From assembly GCA_033816765.1 (NCBI GenBank), contig CM066290.1, positions 248,001-312,000 of the forward strand: a stretch of DNA of 64,000 bases. The letters run 5' to 3'. The position numbers and the translations under genes are program-made. The stretch is from Nothopassalora personata (taxonomy: Eukaryota; Ascomycota; Dothideomycetes; Mycosphaerellales; Mycosphaerellaceae). The notes beneath the pieces were generated by a model. That model had not been told where the DNA came from. It searched no databases and was given only the letters and a program-made list of their open reading frames with translations. Positions within the stretch are counted from its first letter, which is position 1. Each line of letters starts with the position of its first letter. Shown here piece after piece: positions 54,006 through 64,000 of this stretch.

Positions 54006-54857
54006 TCACTTCCCACCTCCATCCCGCCCTGCCAGCGTCCTCGCCTGCCGCTCCGCCCGCCGTGACAGTACCCTATGCTCCCTCTTCCTCTCAATCGCAG
54101 TCCGGCGCGGGAAGTCAGAGAGTGTAATGTCGTCTTTGCTGTCGACTGTGCTCGGCTCGAACCGAACGGTCTCCTGTTTCCACACTGTCCTACCATATCC
54201 ATTCCTTACACAGATCGGACAGATGAAGGTCTCGATCTCGTTCGCTGCTCCCGGTGTCACTTTGACGCAGGAGCCGTGGTACCATTCTTCGCAGGGGCCG
54301 TCGCAGGCTATGAGGGAGGTGCTGAAGCCTTCGGGTTTGCGGCCTGGAGTGTGTGTCAGCTGGAGGGTATCGAGAGTGGCATAGAGCAGGAGTTTTGGTG
54401 GAAAACGTGGCGCGCAGTTTGCTTGTTGTGGGAGCGGCTGCGCTGGCTCTCTAGGGCATGTGGTGGCGATCCGATGTTTGCAGGATGTGAGGTACCTACA
54501 GTAGCAGATGAGGCCTTCGGCCCAATAGTCCCCCTCGGTGTTGTCTGTGTGCTCGGTGGCCTCCTCAATGGAGACATGTTCCATGAGGGTGTCGTCTTCG
54601 TCCTCCGCCGGCGCAATATGTGGGCTTGGTGGCTTGCGAACGTGGAGGCGGACGCGAGGACGAGCAGGAAGAGTCAATTCGACGTCGATAGATTGGAGGA
54701 GTGCATCTTGCGCTGCCGCTTGCCGGGTAATGTTGGCGACTGTTCTTGCTGTCATAATGCTGGCGTATGCTGTGGCTTGTGGTGAGGTCGCATGAGATGC
54801 TGGTTCTGGCGAATGATGCGAAGTGGTGATGCCTGTGATACTCAGCTGCAGAGCCAT
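54006..54857 (-). CDS. PHD-finger protein, 2 exons
   Basis: Exons 54857-54500 and 54343-54006 join (donor GTAGGT, acceptor CCAG, 156-bp intron) to 231 aa. The splice reconstitutes a C4HC3 PHD finger at residues about 116-165: ICYCRKP at the splice, CDGPCEEWYHGSC, then ICPIC. Its C-x-C start and the CDxxCxxWYHxxC core resemble the Spp1/CFP1 type of PHD finger, which reads methylated histone H3 tails. The protein should be nuclear. N-terminal residues 40-70 are helical and polar. The C-terminus is basic with RKREHRVLSRRAERQAR, likely nuclear-localising. Without splicing the finger would be interrupted by about 50 unrelated residues, so the intron is well supported. A direct link to a complex cannot be read. 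Confidence 0.85.
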   Translation of the reverse strand: MALQLSITGITTSHHSPEPASHATSPQATAYASIMTARTVANITRQAAAQDALLQSIDVELTLPARPRVRLHVRKPPSPHIAPAEDEDDTLMEHVSIEEATEHTDNTEGDYWAEGLICYCRYLTSCKHRIATTCPREPAQPLPQQANCAPRFPPKLLLYATLDTLQLTHTPGRKPEGFSTSLIACDGPCEEWYHGSCVKVTPGAANEIETFICPICVRNGYGRTVWKQETVRFEPSTVDSKDDITLSDFPRRTAIERKREHRVLSRRAERQARTLAGRDGGGK

Positions 54858-56014
54858 GTGAAGTGCGGGCAAGCAAAATTCCGCATTTCGTGAGTGTGCC
54901 TGACCAAAGCGGCGGCTGCCGTCAGCAAGTGAATGAAGGCAGTAGAAGCGAAGTCACAGATGCTGTGGATGATTGGATGAGGCGAGGCGCCGTTGAATGC
55001 AACCAAACGGGTCTACGCTCGTTGGTATAGCGGTCAACTGCGCACCATGGCATAGCAATCCACAGTCTCGGTGTATGCTCTGCATTGTGAAGCATAAAAT
55101 CAGAAGCAGTACTGCTGTGGCTGTGGCTAAGTCTGTAGCGAAGTAACCGAAGTCACATCTTTCGCTGGCGACGAGAGCCTTGTTTCCGCTGCTGAGCTTC
55201 ATCTACACGACCATTTTCTCACATGTTCAGCTCTATCACAGTTGTCCCGAAGCTGATGACAGAGTCTTGCGAGCCTACAGACAGCCACGTTGACAAGGTG
55301 TGTACACGATAGTTGTCCCGGTCATAGTCATCCTGCCATGCTTGATCCCATACTGTTGCGGCGATCTTTTGAGTTGTGCTGGGTGACTGAGAGCACGCAA
55401 ATAGCCTCATGCTTCTACAGGTTTTCAAGCTATCGGCACTCTTGGAGTGACTCTCTCTTTCTTCACCTGCCCCGATCCTTGCCTCTACCTTCGACCTTCG
55501 TCGTCGTGTCAAATGATCACATCGGTCAGAAGGGGCATTTGTTTGCCCATCGAGAAGGCGGTTTTCACGACCGTGTCGTCGCACTGGAAGTGAGTGATCA
55601 CGTTGTCGGACTTCGCCTTATGGTACGCCAAGGTACGCCGTACTTCGTGTTCACCACCGTGGTCAATAGAAGGGGAACTGGCGAGAGTGAAGTGAGGTCC
55701 GGCGGTATGTTTAAGCGTAAAAACGCCCCACGGCGGTCGGATCATCTCATCCGTCAAAGGGTCCGAGGGTCCGCGACACATTGTTGTGCAGCGGTATACC
55801 ATACAACAACTTTATTTATCCATGCTCCTCGCTGTTCACGACCCTCCTCCATGTCCCTGTGAGTGTGTTCTTGGTGGCAAGCGATCGACTCTTGTGGCCT
55901 GAGATCTGGTTCCAAGAAGTAAACCCCGAAGCTGCGCAATAAGCATTGGATCATAACACATACATCCTCGATCCATGGCAGGCAGAAGATGAGATAATTG
56001 CCGCAGCAGTCTCC
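54858..56014. other. Divergent intergenic region between PHD gene and PIK1
   Basis: It holds both promoters. Short frames (around 55200-55860) look random. A sequence near 55018-55040 resembles a tRNA A-box but has no partner B-box or cloverleaf (see rejected list). Confidence 0.5.
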
Positions 56015-59000
56015 ATGAGCTGGAACTTACTCGAACGTTTCATCGAGTCGGAGCACTTCAACAAAGATCCCTCACTCACCGTTGCCTATCTTGCGTGAGT
56101 GACATCCTTTCCTCTGCGCAAAGCTCGAGTCCGGGAACATTTACTGACTCCTGCGACCCACAGTCGCTACGCAGAGCATGTTGGTATACACTATGTCTTG
56201 TGCTCCAAGCTGCGGGCCTTCAGCTACGAGGAGATCGAATTCTTCCTACCGCAGTTATGCCATCTCGCCATATCGATCGACAATGAGTCTATGGCATTGG
56301 AGGAGTTTCTTGTAGACCTCTGTGAAGAGTCGGTCAATGGCGCGTTGTTCGTACGTATGGTTCCGGATGAAGAGATGAAGACAGGTGTTGACCCTGTGGA
56401 CAGACATTCTGGCGATTCCAGACATATCTCCACGACCTAGCGAACGCGCCGGGCTCCCACACCTTTCGATCCTGTCGCAGACTATACAACAAGGTGCAGA
56501 GCATCGTTTTTGGAGCCGGCGAGCCACCGCGAAGAGCTAGGATACAGGAGAACGTACTTCCAGTGACAGTGCTCTCGAGCTTGGTACTGGCCGGTATTGG
56601 TCTACCTCTTCTGCCGCAAACTGCTGGACCTCTAGCTATTGCGCAAGCAAGGAGACCGCGTCCTGTTGAAGATGTCATATCGGATGCGCTACCCGCAGCG
56701 CAGAAGCTGAGCCGGAGTGCTACGGTCACAGGCACGAGTACTTCACGAAGGACGCGGCCTGGATCTGGCGATGGCAAAGATTCAGCACGAAGGAAGTCTC
56801 GAAGACCTATGGATATCGCGACCGACAGACCTCGAGCCACAGCGTCGCAGCCAAACACTCCTGCTTCGGACACTGCAACGATACAAGGACGTAACGTGTC
56901 CTCCCACAGGATGTCGCTAGCAGTCACAAGAGGCGGTGAGGGCTTCACCAGCACTTCATCTCTACCTGACCAACGACAGAGGAAAGTCAGCAGTCCGGCG
57001 ATGAGCCTTCCTGCCTCGCCCGGGGTGCCGAGGAGGATAGCAGGTGACTCTTCGCGGCGGCACTCTCAAGCACTGCGCACTGTGGTCCCAGCCGCGATGT
57101 CCAGGAACCAGAAGATACGGGCGCTGCGTCAAAATTACTTCAGAAACGAGACACAATTCTTGGCAGCGCTAGAAGGCATATCGAATCGGCTTGTGGTGGT
57201 GCCCAAGGCTGCACGACTGAGCGCACTCCGGGCAGAACTTGGCCTGATAGCGCAAGATCTACCCGCCGAAGTTGATATACCACTGATATGCCCCGCGACT
57301 TTGGTTGATGGCTCCGCCAGCAAGAGTCGACACCATCGCATAGTCAGACTCAACCCTGCAGAAGCGACCAGCTTGAACAGCGCAGAGAAGGTGCCATACT
57401 TGCTATTGCTGGAAGTGCTGCGAGAAGATCTCGACTTCGACCCTGACAGTCAACAGAATCAGGATCTTCTGAACAAGCTGGCTGCAGAGAAGGGCAAACA
57501 AAGGCGCCGACTATTCGACACTACTGACGCCGCCAGGGAAGCTGTAATAGAATCGCGTTTGGACAAGATCCAGCAAGCGGATAGTGTCTTGGAGCCAACC
57601 AGTGGAGACCTCTCGAGCGCGAACTTACTACAGGATCTAGACGACGTGTCCAAGCAAGGCAGAAGCAGCCCTCGAGCACAGACAGGTTGCAGAGACCCGC
57701 CCAGGTTGTCCAGTGGTGTCAGCACGATATCCACAGGGCCCAGTTTACCTACGCCACGCAGCTCAGATTCGGCCCCGGGCCGACCCAACAGCTCTCCATA
57801 TCTCAAGCCTCAGAACACGAATCAAGCAGATGTATCAGCGCTGGCAGATCACATGCGCACCGCGTCGCAGATGCTCGCGCAGCTCGACATGAGTGCTACA
57901 AAGCGCCCAAAGGCCGAGGTTGCCGCAATCAGGTCCAAGATCATCGCAAGCATGCAGTCCCTCGAAGAGCATAGCTTCCTTTCAGTAGAGTCAACCCATG
58001 CTCCGAGCTTTGAGACCATCATGGCGAAAGCAGATGCGTCACCTACAGAAGCTCAAGATCTAGCAGAAAGCCTGGATGGCGTAGCAGACACCAAGCTCAA
58101 TACTGGAAAGGGTGCTGATCGCATGGAGAACGATGCCATGACGGGTGGTATACAGCGCAAAGGCGATCGGGACGATCCTTCTGCAGCAACGCTCGGCGAA
58201 GCCTGGGAGCAGAAGAAGGAGCGCATCAGGCAATCGTCGCCCTATGGTTGGATCAGAAACTGGGATCTCATCTCAGTCATCGTCAAGACCGGCGCCGATC
58301 TGAGACAAGAAGCCTTCGCCTGCCAGCTCATCGGCGTATGTTCAAAGATTTTCGCCGAGCACGACGTTGACGTCTGGATCAAGAACATGCGCATTCTGGT
58401 CACAGGCGAGACATCTGGCCTCATTGAAACCATCACGAATGCTGTGTCACTTCACTCAATCAAGCGCTCCCTCACCTTGGCCTCGATAGCAAGCGGCACG
58501 AATCCCAAGAAACGTATCGCCACCCTGCAAGACCACTACGCCAAAACGTTTGGTTCACCCGACTCCAGCTCCTACGCCAAAGCTATCGTCTGCTTCATCC
58601 GTAGCTTGGCAGCTTACAGCATTATCTCGTACATCCTCCAACTCAAAGACCGGCACAACGGTAATATTCTCATCGACTCGGAAGGCCACGTCGTCCACAT
58701 CGACTTCGGTTTTATGCTCTCCAACTCACCCGGTAACATGGGCTTCGAAGCCGCGCCCTTCAAGCTGACCTTCGAGTATGTCGAACTTCTGGGCGGCGTC
58801 GATGGCGAGGCGTTTTTGAAATTCAAAGAGCTCATGAAAGATGCATTCCAGGCTCTGAGGCGGGAGGCGGAGAGAATCGTCACGCTCGTGGAGCTGATGG
58901 GAAAGGAGTCGAAGATGCCGTGCTATGGTGGCGGTCTGGTCAATGTTGTGAGTGCTCTCAGGGCGAGGTTTGTGCTGGAGAAGAGCAAAGAGGAAGCGCG

Positions 59001-59094
59001 CGATTGGGTGGAAGATTTGGTCGGGAAGAGTGTTGGGAGTTATTACACGAGGCTTTATGATACGTTTCAGTATCGGACGCAAGGGATATACTGA
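56015..59094 (+). CDS. PIK1: Phosphatidylinositol 4-kinase Pik1 (PI4K beta type), 3 exons
   Basis: Exons 56015-56094, 56164-56350 and 56404-59094 join to 985 aa. The start MSWNLLERFIESEHFNKDPSL and the following RYAEHVGIHYVLCSKL and YEEIEFFLPQLCHL match the helical lipid-kinase unique region of Pik1. The middle 300 residues (about 150-550) are Ser/Arg-rich and disordered. The C-terminal lipid-kinase domain has YGWIRNWDLISVIVKTGADLRQEAFACQL, the catalytic loop LQLKDRHNGNILID near residue 837 and the metal-binding DFGFMLSNSPG near 855. It makes PI4P at the Golgi and in the nucleus and is essential for secretion in yeast. Introns of 69 and 53 bp are clean. The third exon's acceptor is GGACAG, giving the conserved FWRFQTYLHDLA. 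Confidence 0.95.
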
Positions 59095-60628
59095 GATGGC
59101 AAGGACCATGATCTCTGGGAGGAGGATGCTGCGTTCAACTCTGATAGAAGCATACATGGAGGGAGGGCCCGTACTTGTTGTTAGCCTCATGGTTCAGAAC
59201 GAGAATGATGAGAGGTGCAGGGTTGCCTTGAATCTGCATGCTTCCACAGCGCGTTGACACGTCGGAGATTGAGCTCGTTAGCCGGACCATGAAGAGGTGG
59301 CAGGGTGGCGGCCAACGGACACACTTGCTTCAACACGAATACTTGCGGCTAGGCCAACAAAGAGGACTTCCGACAATTCAAGGCAATATATGTATATTTG
59401 CATCTGCGCGTATGCCGGCGAGCCGGAAGAAGGGACTGACGCTGATTCTGCATCGGAAGACTTCTATCGCTGTTTGGCGAAGCAGCATTTGGACTGGGTG
59501 TGGCAGTGATAACATCCCTGTTTCCAATTCATCGCAGACTTCGTACGTTGGCCCCACTTAAAAGTGATGAAATTGCGAGATATGCTATCCTTTTCAAGAC
59601 TGACATTCTCTTGCTGTGCACGAGGTCTTGGCGTACTGCGCCGAGGCTGATTTCCGACAATTTGGGATGCTCAACCATGTGAGTGGTACATTTCATTCTT
59701 GTAGTTCTTGTCGTCTCATCTCAGCACGTGTGCACAGAGTGGTTGTGGAAGCTGTCAAACATGGATGGAGGTCTCCTGGGTGCAAAATAAACGGGACAGC
59801 GCTCCCAGCCTTAGAACGTCGCAACACTACTCTAAACACCACTTTACAGCACAAAAGTGAGATTGCTGTAATCGCTAAAGACTCCTCTACCGAATGCACT
59901 AGCTTTAGTGAGCCAGGAAATGTGTGTATTCATAGTTGTATCGAAAGTCGAAGTTGCGGGCTGTCCCGTTTATTTTGGAAGCCAGGAGGAGTTGTCCAGT
60001 ACAGTAGTAGGCTGTCGACACCATGCAGGGATCATGGCTCGCCAAATCACTAGGATGACGCAACTCATCGTTATGGCCAGTAAAGTGTTTTATCGAGCAC
60101 AACAATCCCAAAATGAATTGAGCTGATAATCAGTGAGCGAGGATCCCACGAGCGTGAGGTCGCCGCAGCCACGAGATGAACAGAGGTGAGCGTTGATGAC
60201 GCCATCGCAGGACGGTTAGAGTTTCACCAGGCAACAGCACCCTGCATTCTCGAGCTCAGGCTTCTTTCATGGTTCATCACTTTAAACATCAGCACGTCTA
60301 CGCGAAACTAACACGTCCACTTCATCTTCACCTTCACGGCTATTTCTTCTTCTTCCTCCTCTTCCTCCTGCTCCTCCTCCTCTTCTTCTTCACCGGCGCG
60401 GAGTCTGGCGTTGTTTGCGAGGCGCTGGAGCACTCTGGAGCGGCGTCATTCCCGCGACACACAACAGAAAACGGGGCCCGCTTTGCTTGTGACACCTGCA
60501 CATCTCGGACGGGACGTGCGTGCAGCCTTTCTTCACAAGCTCAGGTTAGGACGAATCAATAAATCGCGGCTGTTCCTTCTGCAGCCGGCATGCTACCACA
60601 AACTTCGTGACCGCCACGTCTGCACAGC
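59095..60628. other. Intergenic, 1.5 kb, with CT-rich leader
   Basis: No gene is seen. A pyrimidine tract of TTC/CTC units at about 60344-60394 precedes the ubiquitin-hydrolase start and is of the kind found in fungal promoters. Small frames at 59238-60126 on both strands are unconvincing. Confidence 0.5.
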
Positions 60629-63600
60629 ATGGCCAACACAAACACCGACTACGTACGCGACCCTGTCGTGGACGCGAATCCTGATCTCACCCGCAAGCGG
60701 CAACGCCTCAGCGAGGAGGCCGATGAGACAGCACCACCATCCACTAACGAGGACATCGTTATCGAGGAAGTACCAATGGAAGAGGATGGAAGTAGTCTGG
60801 CTGCCGCCATCGAGCTCCACGACGACCTGGACGGAGAACTACTGGCGCCTTTCAGCGATGCCTTTCTCATCGTCGACAATGGCATGTCCCCTCTACAGCA
60901 GATTGAATGGCTACGCAATCAACTCATGACACCAGATGCGTACATGCATAGCCAGTTCTTTGCGACTTTGTCATCCGCACTCGGCAACCACATCACGCAT
61001 GCTCAAGCCTTACCGGACCTGGGCCGCACGAAATATCTGGATGAACAAGACTTCTTCGACAAGCTGGGCGATTTGTGTTACCGCATATTAGCACGGCCCA
61101 CTCTGTTCGAGAAGGAATCCTCGGAAGACAGGTATCACAAGCCCGCAGTACTCGACAGCATCAACGATTTCATGCTGAATATCAATGATATGTGCCTCAA
61201 TGTCATTGAAGTCTTGCCGTTGGTCATGGAATCTACGTCAACAAGAAGGGATTCTGGTAGCATTAAGGAAGCTCCTCAGCGCAACAGTCTGCTCTGGTTC
61301 ATCCGCATACTTGGCCAGAGTCTTGCCGAGTACAAGGCAGGCGTCTTCGGCCACTTCAAGGATTTTGGTTTTAAGCCAATCGGATCCCGCAATGACCGCC
61401 AACACCAGTTCGTAAAGTACGAGGGCGCGATTGATAGGCTTGTTCTGATCTTGCAGAAGCTCGCAAAGTACAACAAGCGACTACTCAACGATGCATGGGA
61501 CGACCAGGCGTGGGAGGCTGTTAGCGCAATTCTTCACGTGCAAGACAGGATTCAAGTACAGGAGATCGACAACATTCATACAGTCCTGAGGACACTTCAT
61601 GAAGACATTCTGCCAGTCATATGCAATCGCAAAAAGCAGAGCCTGCCACATGGACTCCATGAGCTCAGCATCAACCTGTCAGAGAAGCTCCTCCAACAGC
61701 TTCTGGCAAATGCCGATGAAGAGTCGGTGGCCCAAATCTACACGACATACATCAAGAGTGACGAGGACGCGCTCTTTCCGCAGCCGATCAATGGCAGGAA
61801 TCTAGCACAGCAGCTGGTCGACATCAGCGATGGCGATGTAAAGATCCAGCGACACCTTATGAGTGCCTCATGGTTCCTCCAGCAGATGAACAGGCTACTG
61901 CACAGCGACATCATGGACTTGCGGAACTACGGCATCAGCCAAATGGATACACGCCTGCCAGACTTCTTCAGTGCCTATCAAGCACTGCCGAAACGGCTCG
62001 AGCATCCGGTATTGACATACATTGCCAGATTCTTGCGTAGCAATGAGGTGATCCAATACATCTTCGGGCCGAACTCGCACTCAAGTCTCATCAACTACAG
62101 TCGCCAAGTTGTCGGTTTTCTAGCGGCAGTGTGCAACTACACTGATCAAGAGACCGACCTCATCTGGCATGCATGTACAGGGAGTATTGAGATTGAGAAG
62201 GCAAAGGCCTCGTGGATCCTGCTTTCTGCGACCTGTGGCTACCTCGACATCGATCATCTGCTGCATTTGGCGGAGCTTTATGCGCGTACCGCTCCCGCCA
62301 AGCTGAGCAAAGACATGGTCGAGTCGTTGGAGGGCCTTTTCTCGAGTATATCGGACAAGGTCACACACAATCGTTCTCAAGACGAGTACCGCCTCAGGAC
62401 AGCTTTCGTCAGCATCGATATTATGATGAACCTCGGCGCTACGGCTGACGATGCGCTTTCCCAGCATCTCCGTCACAGTGCAATGAGCGAGCTACGTCGA
62501 TACACAACGACGGACTATACTGCTGCTGACCGACATGAGATCTACGCGCGCTGCATCAAGAGCCTGAACGGTCCGCCGCAGGTTGCAACTACCGCAACGA
62601 ACATCCTGAATGTCTTGCTGCTCCATGTGGAATTCTCGCCCGCAGAGATCCAGGACCTGCTTGGGATGCTGTCAGTAAGTGCTGCGGTCGAGGAGTTGGG
62701 TCGATTCGTGACAAGATGCCGTGACTTGCCAGATCGAAATGCTCAGCGCCTCGCGGTCACGCCCAGACTGACCACGATCTTGCAACTTGTTGCTCTCTCA
62801 GGTGTCGCCATGTCAGCGGAAATTGAGAAATTGCTGTTTGATAGCGTCTGCGGAGCTTCGGCGCTAGACAACCAGGCGAGAGACCTCGCGTGGACATTCT
62901 TTTCCAATGTGTCCAAGGGCAATTCTCATCATGTGGCAGTGGTCGGTGGGCTTCTTGACCACTTCCTCCGCGACCTGGTGATTGACGTGCCCCTAAAACA
63001 CACAACTCCGCAACTGGTACGCCTATTGGGCGCCTCTTTGATCAATCCCAGGAAGAACGGCGATGACCTCAAGGACGAAGTCGCCATGCTAGAATCGACG
63101 GTTTGGAGACGACTTGTCGATTCTGCTGAGAGTAGCAACGACCATCGTGTGCGTCAAATAGCAGTGTGCTCGATTCGCGAGATACTGTGCGACCCCAAGG
63201 TTAAGCTGCCGAACGACATTACTGCCGCAAAGCTGCAAACAGAATTCGCTCATCGACACAGCCAGCGTCTCTGCAAAGAGGCTGCTAATCCCTCCTCATC
63301 GTCTGGCCAGGCGATTGTCTGCCGACAGCTAGACCTACTGGACGTTGTGTTGCAGGCCAGTAGAGAGCATCCGGTATACGTCGACAGCAAGGCCGATGCC
63401 AAGATCTGTCTAGCATCAGATAGCAGAGAGAACCTGCTGCAATTCAGGTTGCAGCTATACCGCACCGGTCAACTTCAGCCAACGGTCTTCCACGTGCAGG
63501 CAAAGACGACCACAACTCTGCGGGCATTGAGAGACGACCTTCCTGCTCGTTCAGGCGCGACCGAGCATCGGGTCATCCTGGGCGGCAAGCTTATAGACTT

Positions 63601-64000
63601 GACCAAGCAGGCTGATGAAACTTTCGCGGCTATGGGACTGAAGAGCTCAGGTGTGATGCAGATTTGTCCGAAGTACACATTTCAGAGCGATCTTAACACG
63701 CTGATGAACCCGGTAGGTGCCATCGAGGATACAATCATGTCTCACTACGATAACATCGAGTGTCTTTTGGATGGCATAGAGGAGATCGCACGCCGGACAT
63801 ACAATCTGCTCAAGCAAATCCGACCACCGAAGCAGGCACGCGACAGGGTAACGTCGTTGCAGACCCCCGTGAACGAGCTGTGTCCTGCCTCGTCAAGATG
63901 GCGCACTTTGATGACGGTCTATGTGCTCCGAACACACCTCGCCGACTTCGCCAACATGGGCGTTGTGGATCCAGACTTCTTTCGGTGCGGCACTCGGATA
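60629..64000 (+). CDS. N-terminal part of a giant USP-type ubiquitin hydrolase (runs off window)
   Basis: One frame is open from ATG 60629 to the window edge, 1,124 codons, with no intron needed. The N-terminus is acidic (KRQRLSEEADETAPP), then long helical-repeat sequence of the kind that precedes the catalytic core in USP9X/USP34-like enzymes (LIWHACTGSIEIEKAKASWILL is typical). Residues about 940-1010 form a ubiquitin-like fold (QFRLQLYRTGQLQP, RVILGGKLIDLTKQADETFAAMGL). The catalytic Cys and His boxes must lie past 64000, so activity cannot be confirmed from this window. Fungal homologues are around 2,500 aa and act in ubiquitin recycling or signalling. The start is the first ATG after a stop-rich leader. 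It follows Pik1 in the same direction with a 1.5-kb gap. Confidence 0.88.
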   Translation, partial: MANTNTDYVRDPVVDANPDLTRKRQRLSEEADETAPPSTNEDIVIEEVPMEEDGSSLAAAIELHDDLDGELLAPFSDAFLIVDNGMSPLQQIEWLRNQLMTPDAYMHSQFFATLSSALGNHITHAQALPDLGRTKYLDEQDFFDKLGDLCYRILARPTLFEKESSEDRYHKPAVLDSINDFMLNINDMCLNVIEVLPLVMESTSTRRDSGSIKEAPQRNSLLWFIRILGQSLAEYKAGVFGHFKDFGFKPIGSRNDRQHQFVKYEGAIDRLVLILQKLAKYNKRLLNDAWDDQAWEAVSAILHVQDRIQVQEIDNIHTVLRTLHEDILPVICNRKKQSLPHGLHELSINLSEKLLQQLLANADEESVAQIYTTYIKSDEDALFPQPINGRNLAQQLVDISDGDVKIQRHLMSASWFLQQMNRLLHSDIMDLRNYGISQMDTRLPDFFSAYQALPKRLEHPVLTYIARFLRSNEVIQYIFGPNSHSSLINYSRQVVGFLAAVCNYTDQETDLIWHACTGSIEIEKAKASWILLSATCGYLDIDHLLHLAELYARTAPAKLSKDMVESLEGLFSSISDKVTHNRSQDEYRLRTAFVSIDIMMNLGATADDALSQHLRHSAMSELRRYTTTDYTAADRHEIYARCIKSLNGPPQVATTATNILNVLLLHVEFSPAEIQDLLGMLSVSAAVEELGRFVTRCRDLPDRNAQRLAVTPRLTTILQLVALSGVAMSAEIEKLLFDSVCGASALDNQARDLAWTFFSNVSKGNSHHVAVVGGLLDHFLRDLVIDVPLKHTTPQLVRLLGASLINPRKNGDDLKDEVAMLESTVWRRLVDSAESSNDHRVRQIAVCSIREILCDPKVKLPNDITAAKLQTEFAHRHSQRLCKEAANPSSSSGQAIVCRQLDLLDVVLQASREHPVYVDSKADAKICLASDSRENLLQFRLQLYRTGQLQPTVFHVQAKTTTTLRALRDDLPARSGATEHRVILGGKLIDLTKQADETFAAMGLKSSGVMQICPKYTFQSDLNTLMNPVGAIEDTIMSHYDNIECLLDGIEEIARRTYNLLKQIRPPKQARDRVTSLQTPVNELCPASSRWRTLMTVYVLRTHLADFANMGVVDPDFFRCGTRI

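Noticed and set aside
55018..55095. tRNA-like A-box sequence (GTTGGTATAGCGGTCAAC)
   Set aside because: No B-box of the GGTTCGAATCC type and no pairing acceptor or anticodon stems follow, so it is chance similarity.

Overview
The window looks like a chromosome arm of a filamentous ascomycete, most likely a dothideomycete. Genes are compact with introns of about 45-65 bp and GT-AG borders. The gene set is fungal (Sld5, Pik1, HXT-type permease, cytochrome-b5/FMN lactate-dehydrogenase type enzyme, Ost-alpha/DUF300 protein, Hbn1-type nitroreductase, giant USP deubiquitinase). Old repeats carry the C-to-T decay and AT enrichment expected of repeat-induced point mutation (RIP). The species assignment is inference; the rest is read from the sequence.

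Layout. 0.3-23 kb is ordinary gene space: a BTB protein, a sugar transporter, an AT-rich RIP island at 4.3-5.35 kb, an unknown Ser-rich protein, Sld5, a cupin, a flavocytochrome, a ketopantoate-reductase-like enzyme, an isochorismatase-like hydrolase, a DUF300 protein and several proteins of unknown function. 42.9-64 kb is again gene space: a long disordered protein with an in-frame stop, a nitroreductase, a DUF4804-like protein, a gene-poor stretch with a possible small secreted Cys-rich protein, a PHD-finger protein, phosphatidylinositol 4-kinase Pik1, and the N-terminal 1,124 codons of a very large ubiquitin hydrolase that runs off the window.

Between them lies an 18,054-bp nest of transposons (24185-42238) that splits one gene, a sulfotransferase-like P-loop protein on the minus strand. 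Every insertion can be resolved by its target-site duplication. A pogo/Fot1-type DNA transposon (TA duplication, about 41-bp inverted repeats, about 2.1 kb once later insertions are subtracted) entered the gene. A Ty1/copia element (247-bp LTRs, TAGCT duplication, about 5.6 kb net) entered the transposon. Both are decayed. Young elements then entered these two: an intact Ty3/gypsy chromovirus with identical 197-bp LTRs (CAAAG), a gag-only LTR element with identical 373-bp LTRs (AACAC), two solo LTRs of that same family (CTAAT, GCTTA), and one 435-bp solo LTR of a related family (CTTAG).

The most unusual observation is that both young elements, which have unrelated LTRs, carry an extra spliced gene in antisense between their last sense ORF and the 3' LTR. 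The two proteins are of nearly equal length (209 and 210 aa). Both have a six-cysteine pattern resembling a stretched fungal Zn2Cys6 cluster: C-x2-C-x12/13-C-x8/11-C-x2-C-x6/7-C, followed by a helical region. The chromovirus also shows a textbook -1 frameshift heptamer (GGGAAAA) in its gag/pol overlap, inside a triplicated 99-bp coding repeat.
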